Assembly (NCBI RefSeq): GCF_012927165.1
Contig: NZ_JABBGA010000010.1
Location: forward strand, 109,335-173,334
Origin: Zoogloea dura
GTDB taxonomy: Bacteria; Pseudomonadota; Gammaproteobacteria; Burkholderiales; Rhodocyclaceae
Direction of reading: 5' to 3'
DNA: 64,000 nt
The position numbers and the translations under genes were made by a program. Positions 19,046 through 31,955 of the stretch are shown here, piece by piece (position 1 is the stretch's first letter; each line of letters opens with the position of its first letter). Below the pieces are notes generated by a model that saw nothing but the letters and a program-made list of their open reading frames with translations, was not told where the DNA came from and ran no database searches.

Positions 19046-20470
19046 CTAGCCCTCGCCCCTCAGGCTGACCGCCAGGGACACCTGCATGGCGAAATGGCGC
19101 AGCGCCAGCCAGCGCTCCTCATCCCCGGGCTTCCCGTTGAGGTCGGCGTACAGGACACCGATCTGTCGATAAGGCGTCCCGAAAGGCACCAGGAAGGCCT
19201 CGTCACAGCCGGTGACCCCGAGCAGCCGTTCCATACCCGGCAGCTCCATGCGAGCTGGCTGGATGCGACAGGCCTGGGCACTATCGATGGCGGCGTCCAG
19301 CACATCATCCGGCTCACCATCCATCGAGAACACGAAACGGGCGCACAAGGCCTCTGCCCCCACGCCCAAGCCGAGCCGCCCCTTCAACTGGCGGCGGTCT
19401 GGCGTCAGCATGGCCAGGATCACACGATCGCAGGCCACCCCACGGAACACGCCCTCCACGGCCAACTGGAGAATCTCGGAGATGTCCGACCTGCCCACCG
19501 TCATCGCCGCCAGATCGTGCAGGATGCGCAACTGCAAGGCCGGATCCGGACCAGAAGGGGGGGCAACCACCTCGGGGGGGGGCGAAACCGGAAGATTTCC
19601 CTGCGGGATCAAGCCCGCTGCAGCCGTGGAGCCAAAAGTCGAGGCGATACGTGCCGCCACGGCTGAATTGGCCACGATCTCCTGCCCGACCACTGCCGGC
19701 GACATCTCAAGGTACTCGGCCAGCTCCCTCAGCAGCTGGCGCCCGGCGAGCGACTCCCAGCCTTGCTCCGCCACACGGGCGATCTTGTGCCCAAGCACGA
19801 CGGCCCGCTCCGGCCCGCTGGCCCGCGGACGCCCCTCGAGCGCCGCCGCCACGAGGGGGCCAAGCCGCCACTCCCGCACAAGGCCAACCGATAGCTGTCG
19901 CAGCGGGAAGCCCGGGACCACCTGCTGCGCTTCATCCTCCTTGAGGCCGGACTGGATCATGCAGCGATCCAGACTGCGCGCCTGCCCGCCACCAAAGCAC
20001 CAGAAGGCCATTTCACCCACACGCATCAGCAGGGCGGCAATGAAGACCTCTTCACCCTGGCTGCCACCACGCTTCATCGCCACCCAGCGAGCCTGCACCG
20101 CCGCATGGAAACTCCGGGCCATCTCCTCGTGCACCCGGCTGCGCACGCCACCGCTCAGCAAGGAGTCAACCAGGGACACCGAAAGAGCCAGCTCGGCGAC
20201 CGGATCGAAGCCCAGCACGACGATCGCCCGCGACACGGTGCTCACACCTTGATGGGCGTGGTTGAAGAACGCGCTGTTGGCCAGCCGCAAGACCTTGGTG
20301 GTCATCGCAGCATCCTTGAGGATGACCTGGGCCAGCGCGGAGGCCGATGCCTTCTCATCCTCCATGAGGGTGTGCAGGGCATCGACAGTGCGGCCGAATA
20401 CCGGCATCTCGCAATTGCGGATGTGCGCTATCCAGCCGGTCAGGTCGAGATTACGGTCAGTGGAGTTCAT
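19046..20470 (-). CDS. HDOD-domain protein with C-terminal GAF-like domain
   Basis: 474 residues. An HDOD domain covers about 15-210 (MPVFGRTVDALHTLM; KDAAMTTKVLRLANSAFF; VSTVSRAIVVLGFDPV), an HD-related output or scaffold module common in signalling proteins and usually not catalytic. A proline-rich linker (about 285-300) leads to a GAF-like domain (about 310-470; FRGVACDRVILAMLTPDR...GVLYADL). It is transcribed alone on the minus strand between the methyltransferase and secA. A role in environmental or redox signalling is likely, but the target is unknown. Confidence 0.85.
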   Translation of the reverse strand: MNSTDRNLDLTGWIAHIRNCEMPVFGRTVDALHTLMEDEKASASALAQVILKDAAMTTKVLRLANSAFFNHAHQGVSTVSRAIVVLGFDPVAELALSVSLVDSLLSGGVRSRVHEEMARSFHAAVQARWVAMKRGGSQGEEVFIAALLMRVGEMAFWCFGGGQARSLDRCMIQSGLKEDEAQQVVPGFPLRQLSVGLVREWRLGPLVAAALEGRPRASGPERAVVLGHKIARVAEQGWESLAGRQLLRELAEYLEMSPAVVGQEIVANSAVAARIASTFGSTAAAGLIPQGNLPVSPPPEVVAPPSGPDPALQLRILHDLAAMTVGRSDISEILQLAVEGVFRGVACDRVILAMLTPDRRQLKGRLGLGVGAEALCARFVFSMDGEPDDVLDAAIDSAQACRIQPARMELPGMERLLGVTGCDEAFLVPFGTPYRQIGVLYADLNGKPGDEERWLALRHFAMQVSLAVSLRGEG

Positions 20471-20546
20471 GGATTCACCTGCCCGGATAACGGCAGGCAG
20501 GCTGCCTGCCTTGAGGCTGATCGGGGCCGATCGGGGCCGTCAACGG

Positions 20547-20575
20547 CCGAGGCCGGCACTCTGCGCCGGCCTCGG
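20547..20575 (-). terminator. strong hairpin downstream of secA
   Basis: A perfect 11-bp GC-rich stem (CCGAGGCCGGC with its complement) around a 7-base loop, 24 bp past the secA stop. No T-run follows, so intrinsic termination is uncertain; it may instead protect the 3' end. A tandem direct repeat (GATCGGGGCC twice) adjoins it. Confidence 0.5.
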
Positions 20576-20598
20576 AGAAGTCTCGCCAAGCGGGAAGA

Positions 20599-23325
<2,727 letters not shown>

Positions 23326-23471
23326 TTGATTTCGAAGGGAAAACGCGGCAAAACCGCGATTCTATCATGGCACCCGGACCCGGCCGTGACGGACAACCGG
23401 GCTGCACGCATACTTGTCCGCCCCGGCACAAGTTCATACCATGGGGACGCTTTCCTGTTTTCCAAGCCCCC

Positions 23472-23903
23472 ATGAGCACCAGTTCCATCGACAACTTCCT
23501 CGGCAGCGGCGACGCCCTGTCCCGCCTGCAGGCTCACGCAGCACGGCTGATGCGGCTGCAGCAGATGCTCGCCGGCTTCCTGCCCGACTACATGGGGGAG
23601 GTATGCCGTGTCGCCAACCTGAAGGGGGAAGAGCTGATCATCCACGTGGAAAGCGCCGGCCTCGCCGTGAAGCTCAAGCAGGCGGTGCCAAGCCTGCTCG
23701 TCGACTTCACCCGGGCCGGGGTGCTGCTGCGCGACATCAAAGTGAAGGTGGCGGTGAAGGACTATCGCCCGCCCCCTCCGCCCCCGCAGGAACGCCACGT
23801 CAGCACGACGACCCGCGAAGGTCTCGGCAGCCTGGCGGACACCCTGCCCGCCGATTCACCGTTGGCCAAGGCCCTGCGGCGCTTCGTCAAACGGGCAGGT
23901 TGA
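23472..23903 (+). CDS. dciA: DciA-like (DUF721) helicase loader protein
   Basis: 143 residues of the DUF721/DciA family, which assists loading of the replicative helicase DnaB in bacteria lacking DnaC. The KH-like core spans about 30-100 (LPDYMGEVCRVANLKGEELIIHV), followed by a Pro/Gln-rich, probably disordered tail. The start at MSTSSIDNF is chosen because homologues begin just ahead of the conserved region and the longer frame upstream is not protein-like. It is divergent from secA. Confidence 0.8.
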   Translation: MSTSSIDNFLGSGDALSRLQAHAARLMRLQQMLAGFLPDYMGEVCRVANLKGEELIIHVESAGLAVKLKQAVPSLLVDFTRAGVLLRDIKVKVAVKDYRPPPPPPQERHVSTTTREGLGSLADTLPADSPLAKALRRFVKRAG

Positions 23904-23913
23904 CTGCAGCGGG

Positions 23914-24102
23914 CTATACGAAGGGAACGAAGACGCGCTCGAGGATCAGCAGCGCGAAGAACACCAGGGCTGCGATGATGGCGTAGCGGAACATGCGCCA
24001 GCCCAGCGCCAGATAGCGCCGGTCCCCCGTGAACACAAAGGCGGCCAGGGAGCCGCCGATCCCGATTGCCAGCAGCACGGCAACGAGGCGGAGCAGCAGC
24101 AT
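23914..24102 (-). CDS. small two-helix membrane protein downstream of lpxC
   Basis: 62 residues: MLLLRLVAVLLAIGIGGSLA and IIAALVFFALLILERVFVPF form two hydrophobic helices around a basic loop (TGDRRYLALGWRMFR). It begins 7 bp past the lpxC stop and is probably cotranscribed. Small proteins of this type at this position recur in betaproteobacteria; no function is known. Confidence 0.7.
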   Translation of the reverse strand: MLLLRLVAVLLAIGIGGSLAAFVFTGDRRYLALGWRMFRYAIIAALVFFALLILERVFVPFV

Positions 24103-24109
24103 GCCCGCC

Positions 24110-25027
24110 TCAGGCGCTGGCCAGATCGAAGAGACGCGCCACTGCCGGCGGGGTCCGGGCGTCTTCTTCGAAGGTAACGATCTCCCAGGCCGACTCGTCT
24201 TCGAGCAGCACCCGCAGGATCTGGTTGTTCAGGGCATGCCCCGACTTGTAGGCACTGTAGGAGGCCAGCAGGGAGTGCCCGGCGAGGTACAGGTCGCCGA
24301 TCGCGTCCAGCACCTTGTGCTTCACGAATTCGTCGGCGTAGCGCAGGCCATCGGCGTTGAGGACCCGGTACTCGTCCATCACGATGGCGTTGTCGAGACT
24401 TCCGCCCAGGCCCAGACCATTGGCGCGCATGAACTCCACGTCCTGCATGAAGCCGAAGGTACGGGCCCTGGACACCTCGCGGACATAGGAGTGCTCGGCA
24501 AAGTCGATGACCACCGAGGTACCGGTGCTGTCGATGGCGGGGTGGTTGAACAGGATCGAGAAGCTCAGCTTGAAGCCATCGTAGGGCTCCAGGCGCACCC
24601 ACTTGTCGCCCTCCACATATTCCACGGCCTTCTTGACCCGCAGGAAGCGCTTGGGGGCATTCTGCTCCTCGATGCCGGCGGACTGGATCAGGAAGACGAA
24701 GGGACCGGCGCTGCCATCGAGGATGGGGATCTCGGCCGCATCCACGTCGATGTGCGCGTTGTCTACGCCCAGACCGGCGAGGGCCGACATCAGGTGCTCG
24801 ACCGTATTGACCTTGGCGTCACCTTGAAGCAGGCCGGAGCACATGCGGGTGTCACAGACTGCGTAGGGGTCAGCGGGCAGATCAACCACAGGCTCCAGGT
24901 CCACACGGTGGAAGACGATGCCCGTATCCGGTGCCGCAGGGCGCAGCGTGAGGGTGACCTTGGCGCCGCTGTGAAGCCCAACGCCCGTGGCACTGACGAC
25001 GGTTTTGAGGGTGCGCTGCTTAAGCAT
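24110..25027 (-). CDS. lpxC: UDP-3-O-acyl-N-acetylglucosamine deacetylase
   Basis: 305 residues. It catalyses the first committed step of lipid A synthesis. Zinc ligands are visible in [20 protein letters not shown] and in [19 protein letters not shown]. The N-terminal [21 protein letters not shown] and the C-terminal [14 protein letters not shown] are family hallmarks. It follows ftsZ at the end of the dcw cluster, separated by a terminator, as in E. coli. Confidence 0.98.
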   Translation of the reverse strand: MLKQRTLKTVVSATGVGLHSGAKVTLTLRPAAPDTGIVFHRVDLEPVVDLPADPYAVCDTRMCSGLLQGDAKVNTVEHLMSALAGLGVDNAHIDVDAAEIPILDGSAGPFVFLIQSAGIEEQNAPKRFLRVKKAVEYVEGDKWVRLEPYDGFKLSFSILFNHPAIDSTGTSVVIDFAEHSYVREVSRARTFGFMQDVEFMRANGLGLGGSLDNAIVMDEYRVLNADGLRYADEFVKHKVLDAIGDLYLAGHSLLASYSAYKSGHALNNQILRVLLEDESAWEIVTFEEDARTPPAVARLFDLASA

Positions 25028-25111
25028 GGTCCGGATCCGCTTTCAAGTCATTGAATATTAACACGTCCAGAGTGCGGCACTGCAGCATCCCGCGAAAACG
25101 GCCCGCCAATG

Positions 25112-25152
25112 AAAAACGCGCAGCGGATGGAGGCGACCTCCCGCTGCGCGTT
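25112..25152 (-). terminator. ftsZ terminator
   Basis: A 12-bp perfect stem (AACGCGCAGCGG with its complement) with a 14-base loop. On the minus strand it is followed by a short T-run. It begins 23 bp after the ftsZ stop and should reduce read-through into lpxC. Confidence 0.8.
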
Positions 25153-25174
25153 CCCAAGGCCCGGAGGCCCCGCG

Positions 25175-26314
25175 TCAGTCCGCCTGCTTGCGCAGGAAGG
25201 CCGGGATGTCAAGGGTGGACATCCCGTTGGCGCTCATGGCTTCCACGGTGGTGCGCGAGGTGCGACGGATCACGGCCGGCATTTCCAGGCTGCCGTAGTC
25301 CACTTCCATACCGATGTTGTCGGTACCGGTACGGATCACCTGGATCTCCGGCTTGCGCATGACCGCGGCACGCACGGCACCCAGGCCGGTGGCCACCACG
25401 GTGACGCGGATGCGGTCTTCCATGGCCTCGTCGAACACTGTGCCGTACTTGACGAAGGCTTCGGAGGCGGCAAAGGCCTGGACGGTCTTCACGGCGTCAC
25501 GCACCTCGGACATCTTCAGCGAGCGGCTGGCGGTGATGTTGATCAGCACGCAGCGGGCGCCAGACAGTTCGGTGCCTTCCAGCAGCGGGGACACAGCGGC
25601 CTGCTCGGCGGCGATGCGGGCACGGTCGAGGCCAGCGGCCTGGGCAGACCCCATCATCGCACGGCCCATCTCGGCCATGGCGGTGCGCACGTCCTGGAAG
25701 TCCACGTTCACCAGGCCCGGGACGTTGATGATCTCGGCGATGCCGCCCACCGCGCTGGTCAGCACGTTGTCGGCGGAGCGGAAGCAGTCCTCGAAGCCGG
25801 CGTCATCACCGTACACTTCGAGCAGCTTGTCGTTGAGCACGACGATCAGGGAGTCGACCTGCTTGGAGAGCTCCTCGACACCGCTTTCCGCCACGCGGAT
25901 ACGGTTCTCGAAGTCGAAAGGCTTGGTCACCACGGCCACGGTCAGGATGCCCATTTCCTTGGCGATCTCGGCCACCACGGGGGCGGCACCGGTACCCGTG
26001 CCACCGCCCATGCCGGCGGTGATGAAACACATGTGGGCGCCTTCCAGGGCCGCAGCGATGGCATCGCGGGACTCCTGGGCGGCAGCGCGGCCCGCTTCGG
26101 GCTTGGAGCCGGCGCCGAGGCCGGTCTTGCCGAGCTGGACCTTGGTGGGCGCCAGGCAGCGCGACAGGGCCTGGGCATCGGTATTGGCGGTGATGAAATC
26201 CACCCCCTGCACACCTTCACGGATCATGTGGTCGACGGCATTGCCGCCCGCACCACCCACGCCGATCACCTTGATATTGGTGCCACCGGCCGCCTTTTCA
26301 ACAATTTCAAACAT
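25175..26314 (-). CDS. ftsZ: cell division GTPase FtsZ
   Basis: 379-residue tubulin homologue that forms the Z ring. It has the tubulin signature GGGTGTGAAPVVAEIA, the N-terminal IKVIGVGGAGGNAVDHMI and, after a variable linker, the conserved C-terminal peptide LDIPAFLRKQAD that binds FtsA and ZipA. It is the last division gene of the cluster. The 168-bp gap before ftsA probably holds an additional ftsZ promoter. Confidence 0.99.
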   Translation of the reverse strand: MFEIVEKAAGGTNIKVIGVGGAGGNAVDHMIREGVQGVDFITANTDAQALSRCLAPTKVQLGKTGLGAGSKPEAGRAAAQESRDAIAAALEGAHMCFITAGMGGGTGTGAAPVVAEIAKEMGILTVAVVTKPFDFENRIRVAESGVEELSKQVDSLIVVLNDKLLEVYGDDAGFEDCFRSADNVLTSAVGGIAEIINVPGLVNVDFQDVRTAMAEMGRAMMGSAQAAGLDRARIAAEQAAVSPLLEGTELSGARCVLINITASRSLKMSEVRDAVKTVQAFAASEAFVKYGTVFDEAMEDRIRVTVVATGLGAVRAAVMRKPEIQVIRTGTDNIGMEVDYGSLEMPAVIRRTSRTTVEAMSANGMSTLDIPAFLRKQAD

Positions 26315-26481
26315 TTAACCTCGCCTCCAAAGAAATCTGCGCTGCCTGTTGCCGCGCGGCTAATACGATGCGCAAGCCGGGCCCATATTTAGTATTAATA
26401 GCGGATGTTACAACTAAATAAGGGCCTGCTGCACACAATCATTCAAATAGGTAACGCCTGTGAAACAGCGCTTCCCACCAT

Positions 26482-27711
26482 TCAGAAATTCCGTTCAAAC
26501 CAGGACCGCATGCGCGAAAAGACCTGCCCCACATTTCGCGTCTGACGTGCTTGGAAACCCCGCCGTTTCTGGGCTGCGCCTTCCATCACGAGCCCCATCG
26601 CATTGGCGTAACGGGGTTCGCAAACCACGTCTGCCAGCGCACCGTCGTACTTCGGATAGCCGATCCGCACCGGCATGTGGAAGACCTCCTCGCCAAGCTC
26701 GACCATGCCCTGCATCACCGCAGCACCACCGGCCAGCACGATCCCCGAGGACAGCAGCTCCTCGTAGCCGCTGCGCCGCAGCTCGGCCTGGACCAGCTCG
26801 TAGAGTTCGCATACACGCGGCTCGATCACGTCGGCGAGGGCCTGGCGGGAGAGCTTGCGGGGCGGACGATCGCCAACGCCCGGCACCTCAATCATTTCGG
26901 ACGCGTCGGCCAGGGTATGCATGGCCACACCGTGACGGATCTTGATCTCTTCCGCCTCGGCCGTCGGCGTGCGCAGAGCCATGGCGATATCGTTGGTGAC
27001 CTGGTCGCCGGCTATTGGAATCACCGCGGTATGGCGGATGGCACCCTGGGTGAATACGGCCAGGTCGGTGGTACCGCCACCGATATCCACCAGGCACACG
27101 CCCAATTCCTTTTCGTCATCGGAGAGGGTCGCATAGCTGGAGGCCAGGGGCTGCAGCACCAGATCGAGCACTTCAAGGCCGCAACGGCGCACGCACTTGA
27201 CGATGTTCTGGGCGGCCGACACGGCGCCGGTGACGATGTGCACCTTCACCTCGAGGCGGACGCCGCTCATACCGATCGGCTCGCGCACCCCATCCTGCCC
27301 GTCGATGATGAATTCCTGGGTCAGAATGTGGAGGATCTGCTGGTCTGCCGGCAGGGGCATGGCCCGCGCGGTCTCGATGACCCGCTCCACGTCGATGGGC
27401 GACACTTCCTTGTCCTTGATGGCCACCATCCCGTTGGAGTTGAAGCTGCGGATATGACTGCCCGCAATGCCCGTATAGACATCGCGGATCTTGCAGTCGG
27501 CCATCAGCTCCACTTCCTGGATCACCCGGGAGATGGCATCCACGGTGGCCTCGATATTGACCACCACACCTTTCTTGAGACCCGAGGACGGCTGGGTGCC
27601 GAGCCCCACCACATCCATGCGGCCGTCCGGCTTGAGTTCGGCCACCACACAGGTGATCTTGGAGGTGCCGATGTCGAGGCCGACGATCAGTTCCTTGTAC
27701 TCTTTGCTCAT
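26482..27711 (-). CDS. ftsA: cell division protein FtsA
   Basis: 409-residue actin-family protein that tethers FtsZ filaments to the membrane. The N-terminal VGLDIGTSKITCVVAEL is the phosphate-1 motif, and CLVDIGGGTTDLAVF is phosphate-2. The C-terminal amphipathic helix (SRMRSWFERNF) is the membrane-targeting sequence. It overlaps the ftsQ stop by 4 bases. Confidence 0.98.
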   Translation of the reverse strand: MSKEYKELIVGLDIGTSKITCVVAELKPDGRMDVVGLGTQPSSGLKKGVVVNIEATVDAISRVIQEVELMADCKIRDVYTGIAGSHIRSFNSNGMVAIKDKEVSPIDVERVIETARAMPLPADQQILHILTQEFIIDGQDGVREPIGMSGVRLEVKVHIVTGAVSAAQNIVKCVRRCGLEVLDLVLQPLASSYATLSDDEKELGVCLVDIGGGTTDLAVFTQGAIRHTAVIPIAGDQVTNDIAMALRTPTAEAEEIKIRHGVAMHTLADASEMIEVPGVGDRPPRKLSRQALADVIEPRVCELYELVQAELRRSGYEELLSSGIVLAGGAAVMQGMVELGEEVFHMPVRIGYPKYDGALADVVCEPRYANAMGLVMEGAAQKRRGFQARQTRNVGQVFSRMRSWFERNF

Positions 27712-28595
27712 CGCTTCCCTTTGCTATCTTGCTTGCCTGCCGGCGCAGCGGACGGAATTGGCCGGAGGGCGAAACCACTGGGGTAGCGGAGGTCCACCAC
27801 CGCTACGTTCATGTTCAATTGGGCCTTGGCCCTGGGGTAATGGGCCACGAAGCGCGACAGGCGCTCGTCGATGGGCGCTTTGGCCTGGTCATGGCCGAGC
27901 TCGATGGTCAGACCGTCTTCCATCTTGAGCTGCCAGGCCTCGCGGGCAGACAGCGAGACACCGACCAGTTGTTTGCCCAGGGGCCCGAGCTTGTGCGTGA
28001 AGTCGTCGAACTTGGCCAGCAGCACACCGGACGACCCTTCCGGGCCGCTGAAGATCGGCATCCTGGCATTGCTCGCCGCCGTGAAGATCTCGCCATAGCG
28101 ATTGACCAGGCGCATGTCACCGGTCTCACCGACCCGCCAGTAGGCGGAGGCCACGTGCTCTTCCAGGCGCACCTCGATGGCACCCGGCCAGCGCCGCCGC
28201 ACATCGGCCCGGCGCACCCAGGGCAGCTTCTCGAAGGCGCTCCGCACGTCGTCCAGGTCAACCGTGAAGAAATTGCCGCGCATCGACGAGCGCGCTGCGT
28301 ATTCGAGCTGGGCCGTGGTGACCTGCGCCAGCGGAGTGGTGACCACCACTTCCTTCAGCGGGTACACCGGCAGGCGCGAGATGGCGGCCACCGCGGCATA
28401 GCCCAGCCCCGCCGCACCAAAGACCATCAGCGCATCGGAAATGAGATTGAGGAGCTGGGGACGATCCCACAGCCCGTTACCGCCTCCATCGCGCACCGGG
28501 CGCGCCGGGCGCGACCGCTTTCCGGCGGCGGACTTCCCCGCGCCGGCAGGCACATTGGAGGAGGCGCGCAAATCAGCCAAGACGCGCTCCAGCAA
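27708..28595 (-). CDS. ftsQ: cell division protein FtsQ
   Basis: Bitopic divisome scaffold, 295 residues from the TTG start at 28595. The cytoplasmic N-terminus is followed by a transmembrane segment ([20 protein letters not shown], about 55-75), the POTRA domain ([20 protein letters not shown]) and the beta domain. An internal GTG at 28493 giving [13 protein letters not shown] is an equally plausible start; the 34 upstream residues are Pro/Arg/Gly-rich and overlap ddlB by 23 bases. Confidence 0.95.
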   Translation of the reverse strand: MLERVLADLRASSNVPAGAGKSAAGKRSRPARPVRDGGGNGLWDRPQLLNLISDALMVFGAAGLGYAAVAAISRLPVYPLKEVVVTTPLAQVTTAQLEYAARSSMRGNFFTVDLDDVRSAFEKLPWVRRADVRRRWPGAIEVRLEEHVASAYWRVGETGDMRLVNRYGEIFTAASNARMPIFSGPEGSSGVLLAKFDDFTHKLGPLGKQLVGVSLSAREAWQLKMEDGLTIELGHDQAKAPIDERLSRFVAHYPRAKAQLNMNVAVVDLRYPSGFALRPIPSAAPAGKQDSKGKR

Positions 28596-29490
28596 GGATT
28601 TCCAGGCACAGGGCCGCGAAGGACAGGCCGGCCACCCGGGCCGACATGGGAACCAGGGAGTGGTTGGTCATGCCCGGAGCCGTGTTGATCTCGAGCAGGG
28701 TGAAACTGCCGTCGTCCCGCAGGATCAGGTCGGCACGCCCCCAGCCCCGGCAGCCGAGCACCCTGGCGCTGCGCACGATGGCGGCCTGAATCTCCTGTTC
28801 CAGCGCTTCGGGCAGACCGCTCGGGCAGAAGTACTGGGTATCGTCGGTGAAGTACTTGTTCTGGTAGTCGTAGTTGCCGCCCGGCGCAACGATGCGCACC
28901 ACGGGCAGCGCCCGTTCGCCCAGGAAGGGCGCGGTGAGCTCCTGGCCGGTGACGAACTCTTCGGCCAGGACCAGGGAGTCGTACTTCGCGGCCAGCTCCC
29001 AGGCCGCCTTCAGCTGCCCCGCCTCAGTGACCTTGGTGGCGCCCATGCTGGAACCTTCATGCACGGGCTTGACGAAGATCGGCAGCCCCAGCTCGGCAAC
29101 CACGGCATCCCAGTCGGTATCCGCATCCAGAATCGCGAAACGCGGGGTCGGCAGGCCACTGGACAGCCACACCAGCTTGGTCCGCCATTTGTCCATGGCA
29201 ATCGCCGAGGCCATCACGCCGCTGCCGGTATAGGGGATGCCCATCAGCTCGAGGGCGCCCTGCACCGTGCCATCCTCGCCACCACGGCCATGCAGGGCAA
29301 TGAAGGCCCGGTCGTAGCCCTGTTCCTTGAGGATGTGCAGATCGGTCTCGGCGGGATCGAAGGCATGGGCATCCACGCCCGCCTCCTGCAGGGCAGCCAG
29401 CACCGCAGCGCCCGACATCAGGGAGATTTCGCGCTCGGCGGAAGATCCGCCCATCAGCACCGCCACTTTTCCAAATTGACTGCTCGACAC
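28573..29490 (-). CDS. ddlB: D-alanine--D-alanine ligase
   Basis: ATP-grasp ligase of about 305 residues that makes the D-Ala-D-Ala dipeptide for MurF. Visible motifs: [19 protein letters not shown] at the N-terminus, [15 protein letters not shown] of the ATP-grasp fold, and [17 protein letters not shown] with metal-binding Glu and Asn. The GTG at 29490 is preferred over the one at 29505 because GAGG lies at a suitable distance and the N-terminus then matches the family. Confidence 0.96.
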   Translation of the reverse strand: MSSSQFGKVAVLMGGSSAEREISLMSGAAVLAALQEAGVDAHAFDPAETDLHILKEQGYDRAFIALHGRGGEDGTVQGALELMGIPYTGSGVMASAIAMDKWRTKLVWLSSGLPTPRFAILDADTDWDAVVAELGLPIFVKPVHEGSSMGATKVTEAGQLKAAWELAAKYDSLVLAEEFVTGQELTAPFLGERALPVVRIVAPGGNYDYQNKYFTDDTQYFCPSGLPEALEQEIQAAIVRSARVLGCRGWGRADLILRDDGSFTLLEINTAPGMTNHSLVPMSARVAGLSFAALCLEILAGARLG

Positions 29491-29491
29491 C

Positions 29492-30886
29492 TTAGACCTC
29501 GCCACTCACCAGTTTGCCCGGCACACCGCCGATACTGCCGGCACCCATGGTGATCACCACGTCGCCATCCTGCGCCGCGGACAGGATTGCCCCCGGCATG
29601 TCATCGATGCTCTCCACGAACACCGGCTCGATCTTGCCCGCCACCCGCAGCGCCCGCGCCAGGGAACGCCCGTCGGCGGCCACGATGGGCGCCTCGCCGG
29701 CGGCATACACCTCGCCCAGCAGCAGGGCATCGACGGTGGACAAGACCTTCACGAAATCCTCGAAACAGTCCCGGGTGCGGGTGAAGCGATGGGGCTGAAA
29801 GGCCAGCACCAGCCGCTTGTCCGGAAAGGCGCCCCGCGCCGCGGCGATGGTTGCCGCCATCTCGACAGGGTGATGGCCGTAATCGTCGACGACCGTAGCC
29901 ACGCCACCTTGGGGCAGGGCCACCTCGCCGTAGCGCTGGAAGCGCCGGCCAACACCCTTGAACTCGGCCAGGGCCTTGATGATGGCCTCATCGGACACCC
30001 CCACCTCGGTGGCCACGGCGATCGCCGCCAGGGCGTTCAGCACGTTGTGGCGGCCGGGCAGGTTGAGCACCACGGAGATGCGGCTGGTGGTGCCATTGAC
30101 CCGCACCACATCGAAGCTCATGGTGCCGTCGGCGGCGTGGATGTTCTCGGCCCGCACGTTGGCGGATTCTGAGAAGCCGTAGCGCACGATCTGCTTCGAC
30201 ACCAGCGGCATGATCGAACGCACGTGCTTGTCGTCATCGCACAGCACGGCCACGCCGTAGAAAGGCAAATGCTGCAGGAAATCCACGAAGGACTGCTTGA
30301 GCCGCGCGAAGTCGTGGCCGTAGGTTTCCATGTGGTCGGCGTCGATGTTGGTGACCACCGAGATGACCGGCGTCAGCAGCAGGAAGGACGCGTCGGACTC
30401 GTCGGCCTCGGCCACCAGGAAGTCGCCCTTGCCCAGGCGCGCATTGGCGCCTGCCGCGTTGAGCTTGCCGCCGATCACGAAGGTCGGGTCCAGCCCGCCC
30501 TCGGCCAGGATGCTGGCCACCAGCGAGGTGGTGGTGGTCTTGCCATGGGTGCCGGCAATGGCGATGCCCTGCTTCAGGCGCATCAGTTCGGCCAGCATCT
30601 GGGCGCGCGGCACCACCGGGATATGGCGTGCCCGGGCAGCGATCACCTCCGGGTTGTCGCCCTTCACCGCGGTGGACGTCACCACGGCATCGGCGTCGAC
30701 CACGTTCTCGGCGGCATGCCCCTGGATCACCCGGGCACCCAGCGACTTGAGGCGGCGGGTCGCCGCGTTGTCGCCCAGGTCGGAGCCGCTGACTTCGTAG
30801 CCGAGGTTCAGCAGCACCTCGGCGATGCCGCTCATGCCGGCGCCGCCGATGCCGACGAAGTGGATGGATTTGACCTTGTGCTTCAC
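29492..30886 (-). CDS. murC: UDP-N-acetylmuramate--L-alanine ligase
   Basis: 464 residues; adds L-alanine to UDP-MurNAc. The N-terminal [20 protein letters not shown] is the UDP-binding Rossmann loop. [18 protein letters not shown] is the ATP-binding P-loop shared by Mur ligases, and [18 protein letters not shown] lies in the C-terminal domain. The GTG start at 30886 is chosen for the AAAGGAC site upstream; it begins 10 bp after the murG stop. Confidence 0.97.
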   Translation of the reverse strand: MKHKVKSIHFVGIGGAGMSGIAEVLLNLGYEVSGSDLGDNAATRRLKSLGARVIQGHAAENVVDADAVVTSTAVKGDNPEVIAARARHIPVVPRAQMLAELMRLKQGIAIAGTHGKTTTTSLVASILAEGGLDPTFVIGGKLNAAGANARLGKGDFLVAEADESDASFLLLTPVISVVTNIDADHMETYGHDFARLKQSFVDFLQHLPFYGVAVLCDDDKHVRSIMPLVSKQIVRYGFSESANVRAENIHAADGTMSFDVVRVNGTTSRISVVLNLPGRHNVLNALAAIAVATEVGVSDEAIIKALAEFKGVGRRFQRYGEVALPQGGVATVVDDYGHHPVEMAATIAAARGAFPDKRLVLAFQPHRFTRTRDCFEDFVKVLSTVDALLLGEVYAAGEAPIVAADGRSLARALRVAGKIEPVFVESIDDMPGAILSAAQDGDVVITMGAGSIGGVPGKLVSGEV

Positions 30887-30896
30887 GTTCTGTCCT

Positions 30897-31955
30897 TTAA
30901 GCGGCGAGGCCTGCGCATACGTCCGCGACCCGCGCGGTGGCATCGGGCCGGGCGCACTGCCGGGCCTTTCCGGCCATCTCCAGCAAGCGCTCGCGATTCA
31001 TGTCCTGCAGCAGCGCGGCGAGGCGCTGCGGCGAAAGTTCGGTTTGCGGCAACAGCACCGCCGCGCCGGCATCGGCGAGGAAGCGGGCGTTGCCGGTCTG
31101 GTGGTCATCCACCGCATGGGGGAAAGGCACCAGCACGCTGGCCACGCCGACGGCCGCCAGTTCGGCGACGGTGAGCGCGCCAGCGCGGCAGATCACCAGG
31201 TCGGCGTCGGCATAGCGCGCAGCCATGTCGTCGATGAAGGGCAGCAGCTCACCATCGACATCCGCCGCCGCATACGACGCCTTGAGCGCATCGATCTGGC
31301 GCGTACCGGCCTGGTGCGTCACCCGGGGGCGCTGCTCCGCAGCAAGCAGGGCCAGGGCCTTGGGCATGGCTTCGTTGAGGGCTGCGGCCCCCAGGCTGCC
31401 GCCCACCACCAGCACCTTGAGCGGGCCACTGCGCCCCGCGAAACGCTGGGCCGGCGGCGCCACCGCGGTGATCTCGGCGCGCACCGGATTGCCCGCCCAC
31501 TCGCCCTTCTTCAACACATTGGGGAAACCGGTGACAACCTTGTCGGCCACCCCGGCCAGCACCCGGTTGGCCAGACCGGCCACGGAGTTCTGCTCATGCA
31601 CCACCACCGGTGTGCCCAGCAGGGCCGCCATCATGCCGCCCGGGAAAGTGACGTAGCCACCCATCCCCAGCACCACATCCGGCCTCACGCGCCGGATCTG
31701 GCCCAGGGCCTGGGCGAAGCCGCGCAACAGGTTGAAGGGCAGCAGCAGCTTGCGCAGCAGGCCCTTGCCGCGCAGGGCGGTGAAGCGCACCCACGCCATG
31801 TCATAGCCGTTGGCCGGCACGATGCGCGCTTCCATGCCATCCGGGTTGCCCATCCACACCACCTTCCAGCCCCGCTCACGCAGGGCATCGGCCACCGCCA
31901 GGCCGGGGTAGATGTGTCCGCCGGTACCGCCGGCCATGACCATCAGGGTGGGCAT
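30897..31955 (-). CDS. murG: UDP-GlcNAc:lipid I N-acetylglucosaminyltransferase
   Basis: 352-residue GT28 glycosyltransferase that converts lipid I to lipid II at the inner membrane. G-loops are visible in [18 protein letters not shown] and [16 protein letters not shown], with a third in [29 protein letters not shown] is the UDP-GlcNAc-binding motif. The ATG overlaps the ftsW stop (ATGA). Confidence 0.97.
   Translation of the reverse strand: MPTLMVMAGGTGGHIYPGLAVADALRERGWKVVWMGNPDGMEARIVPANGYDMAWVRFTALRGKGLLRKLLLPFNLLRGFAQALGQIRRVRPDVVLGMGGYVTFPGGMMAALLGTPVVVHEQNSVAGLANRVLAGVADKVVTGFPNVLKKGEWAGNPVRAEITAVAPPAQRFAGRSGPLKVLVVGGSLGAAALNEAMPKALALLAAEQRPRVTHQAGTRQIDALKASYAAADVDGELLPFIDDMAARYADADLVICRAGALTVAELAAVGVASVLVPFPHAVDDHQTGNARFLADAGAAVLLPQTELSPQRLAALLQDMNRERLLEMAGKARQCARPDATARVADVCAGLAA

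Noticed and set aside
28493..28595. N-terminal extension of FtsQ treated as certain
   Set aside because: The 34 extra residues are low-complexity and overlap ddlB; an internal GTG is equally plausible, so the start is reported as uncertain.
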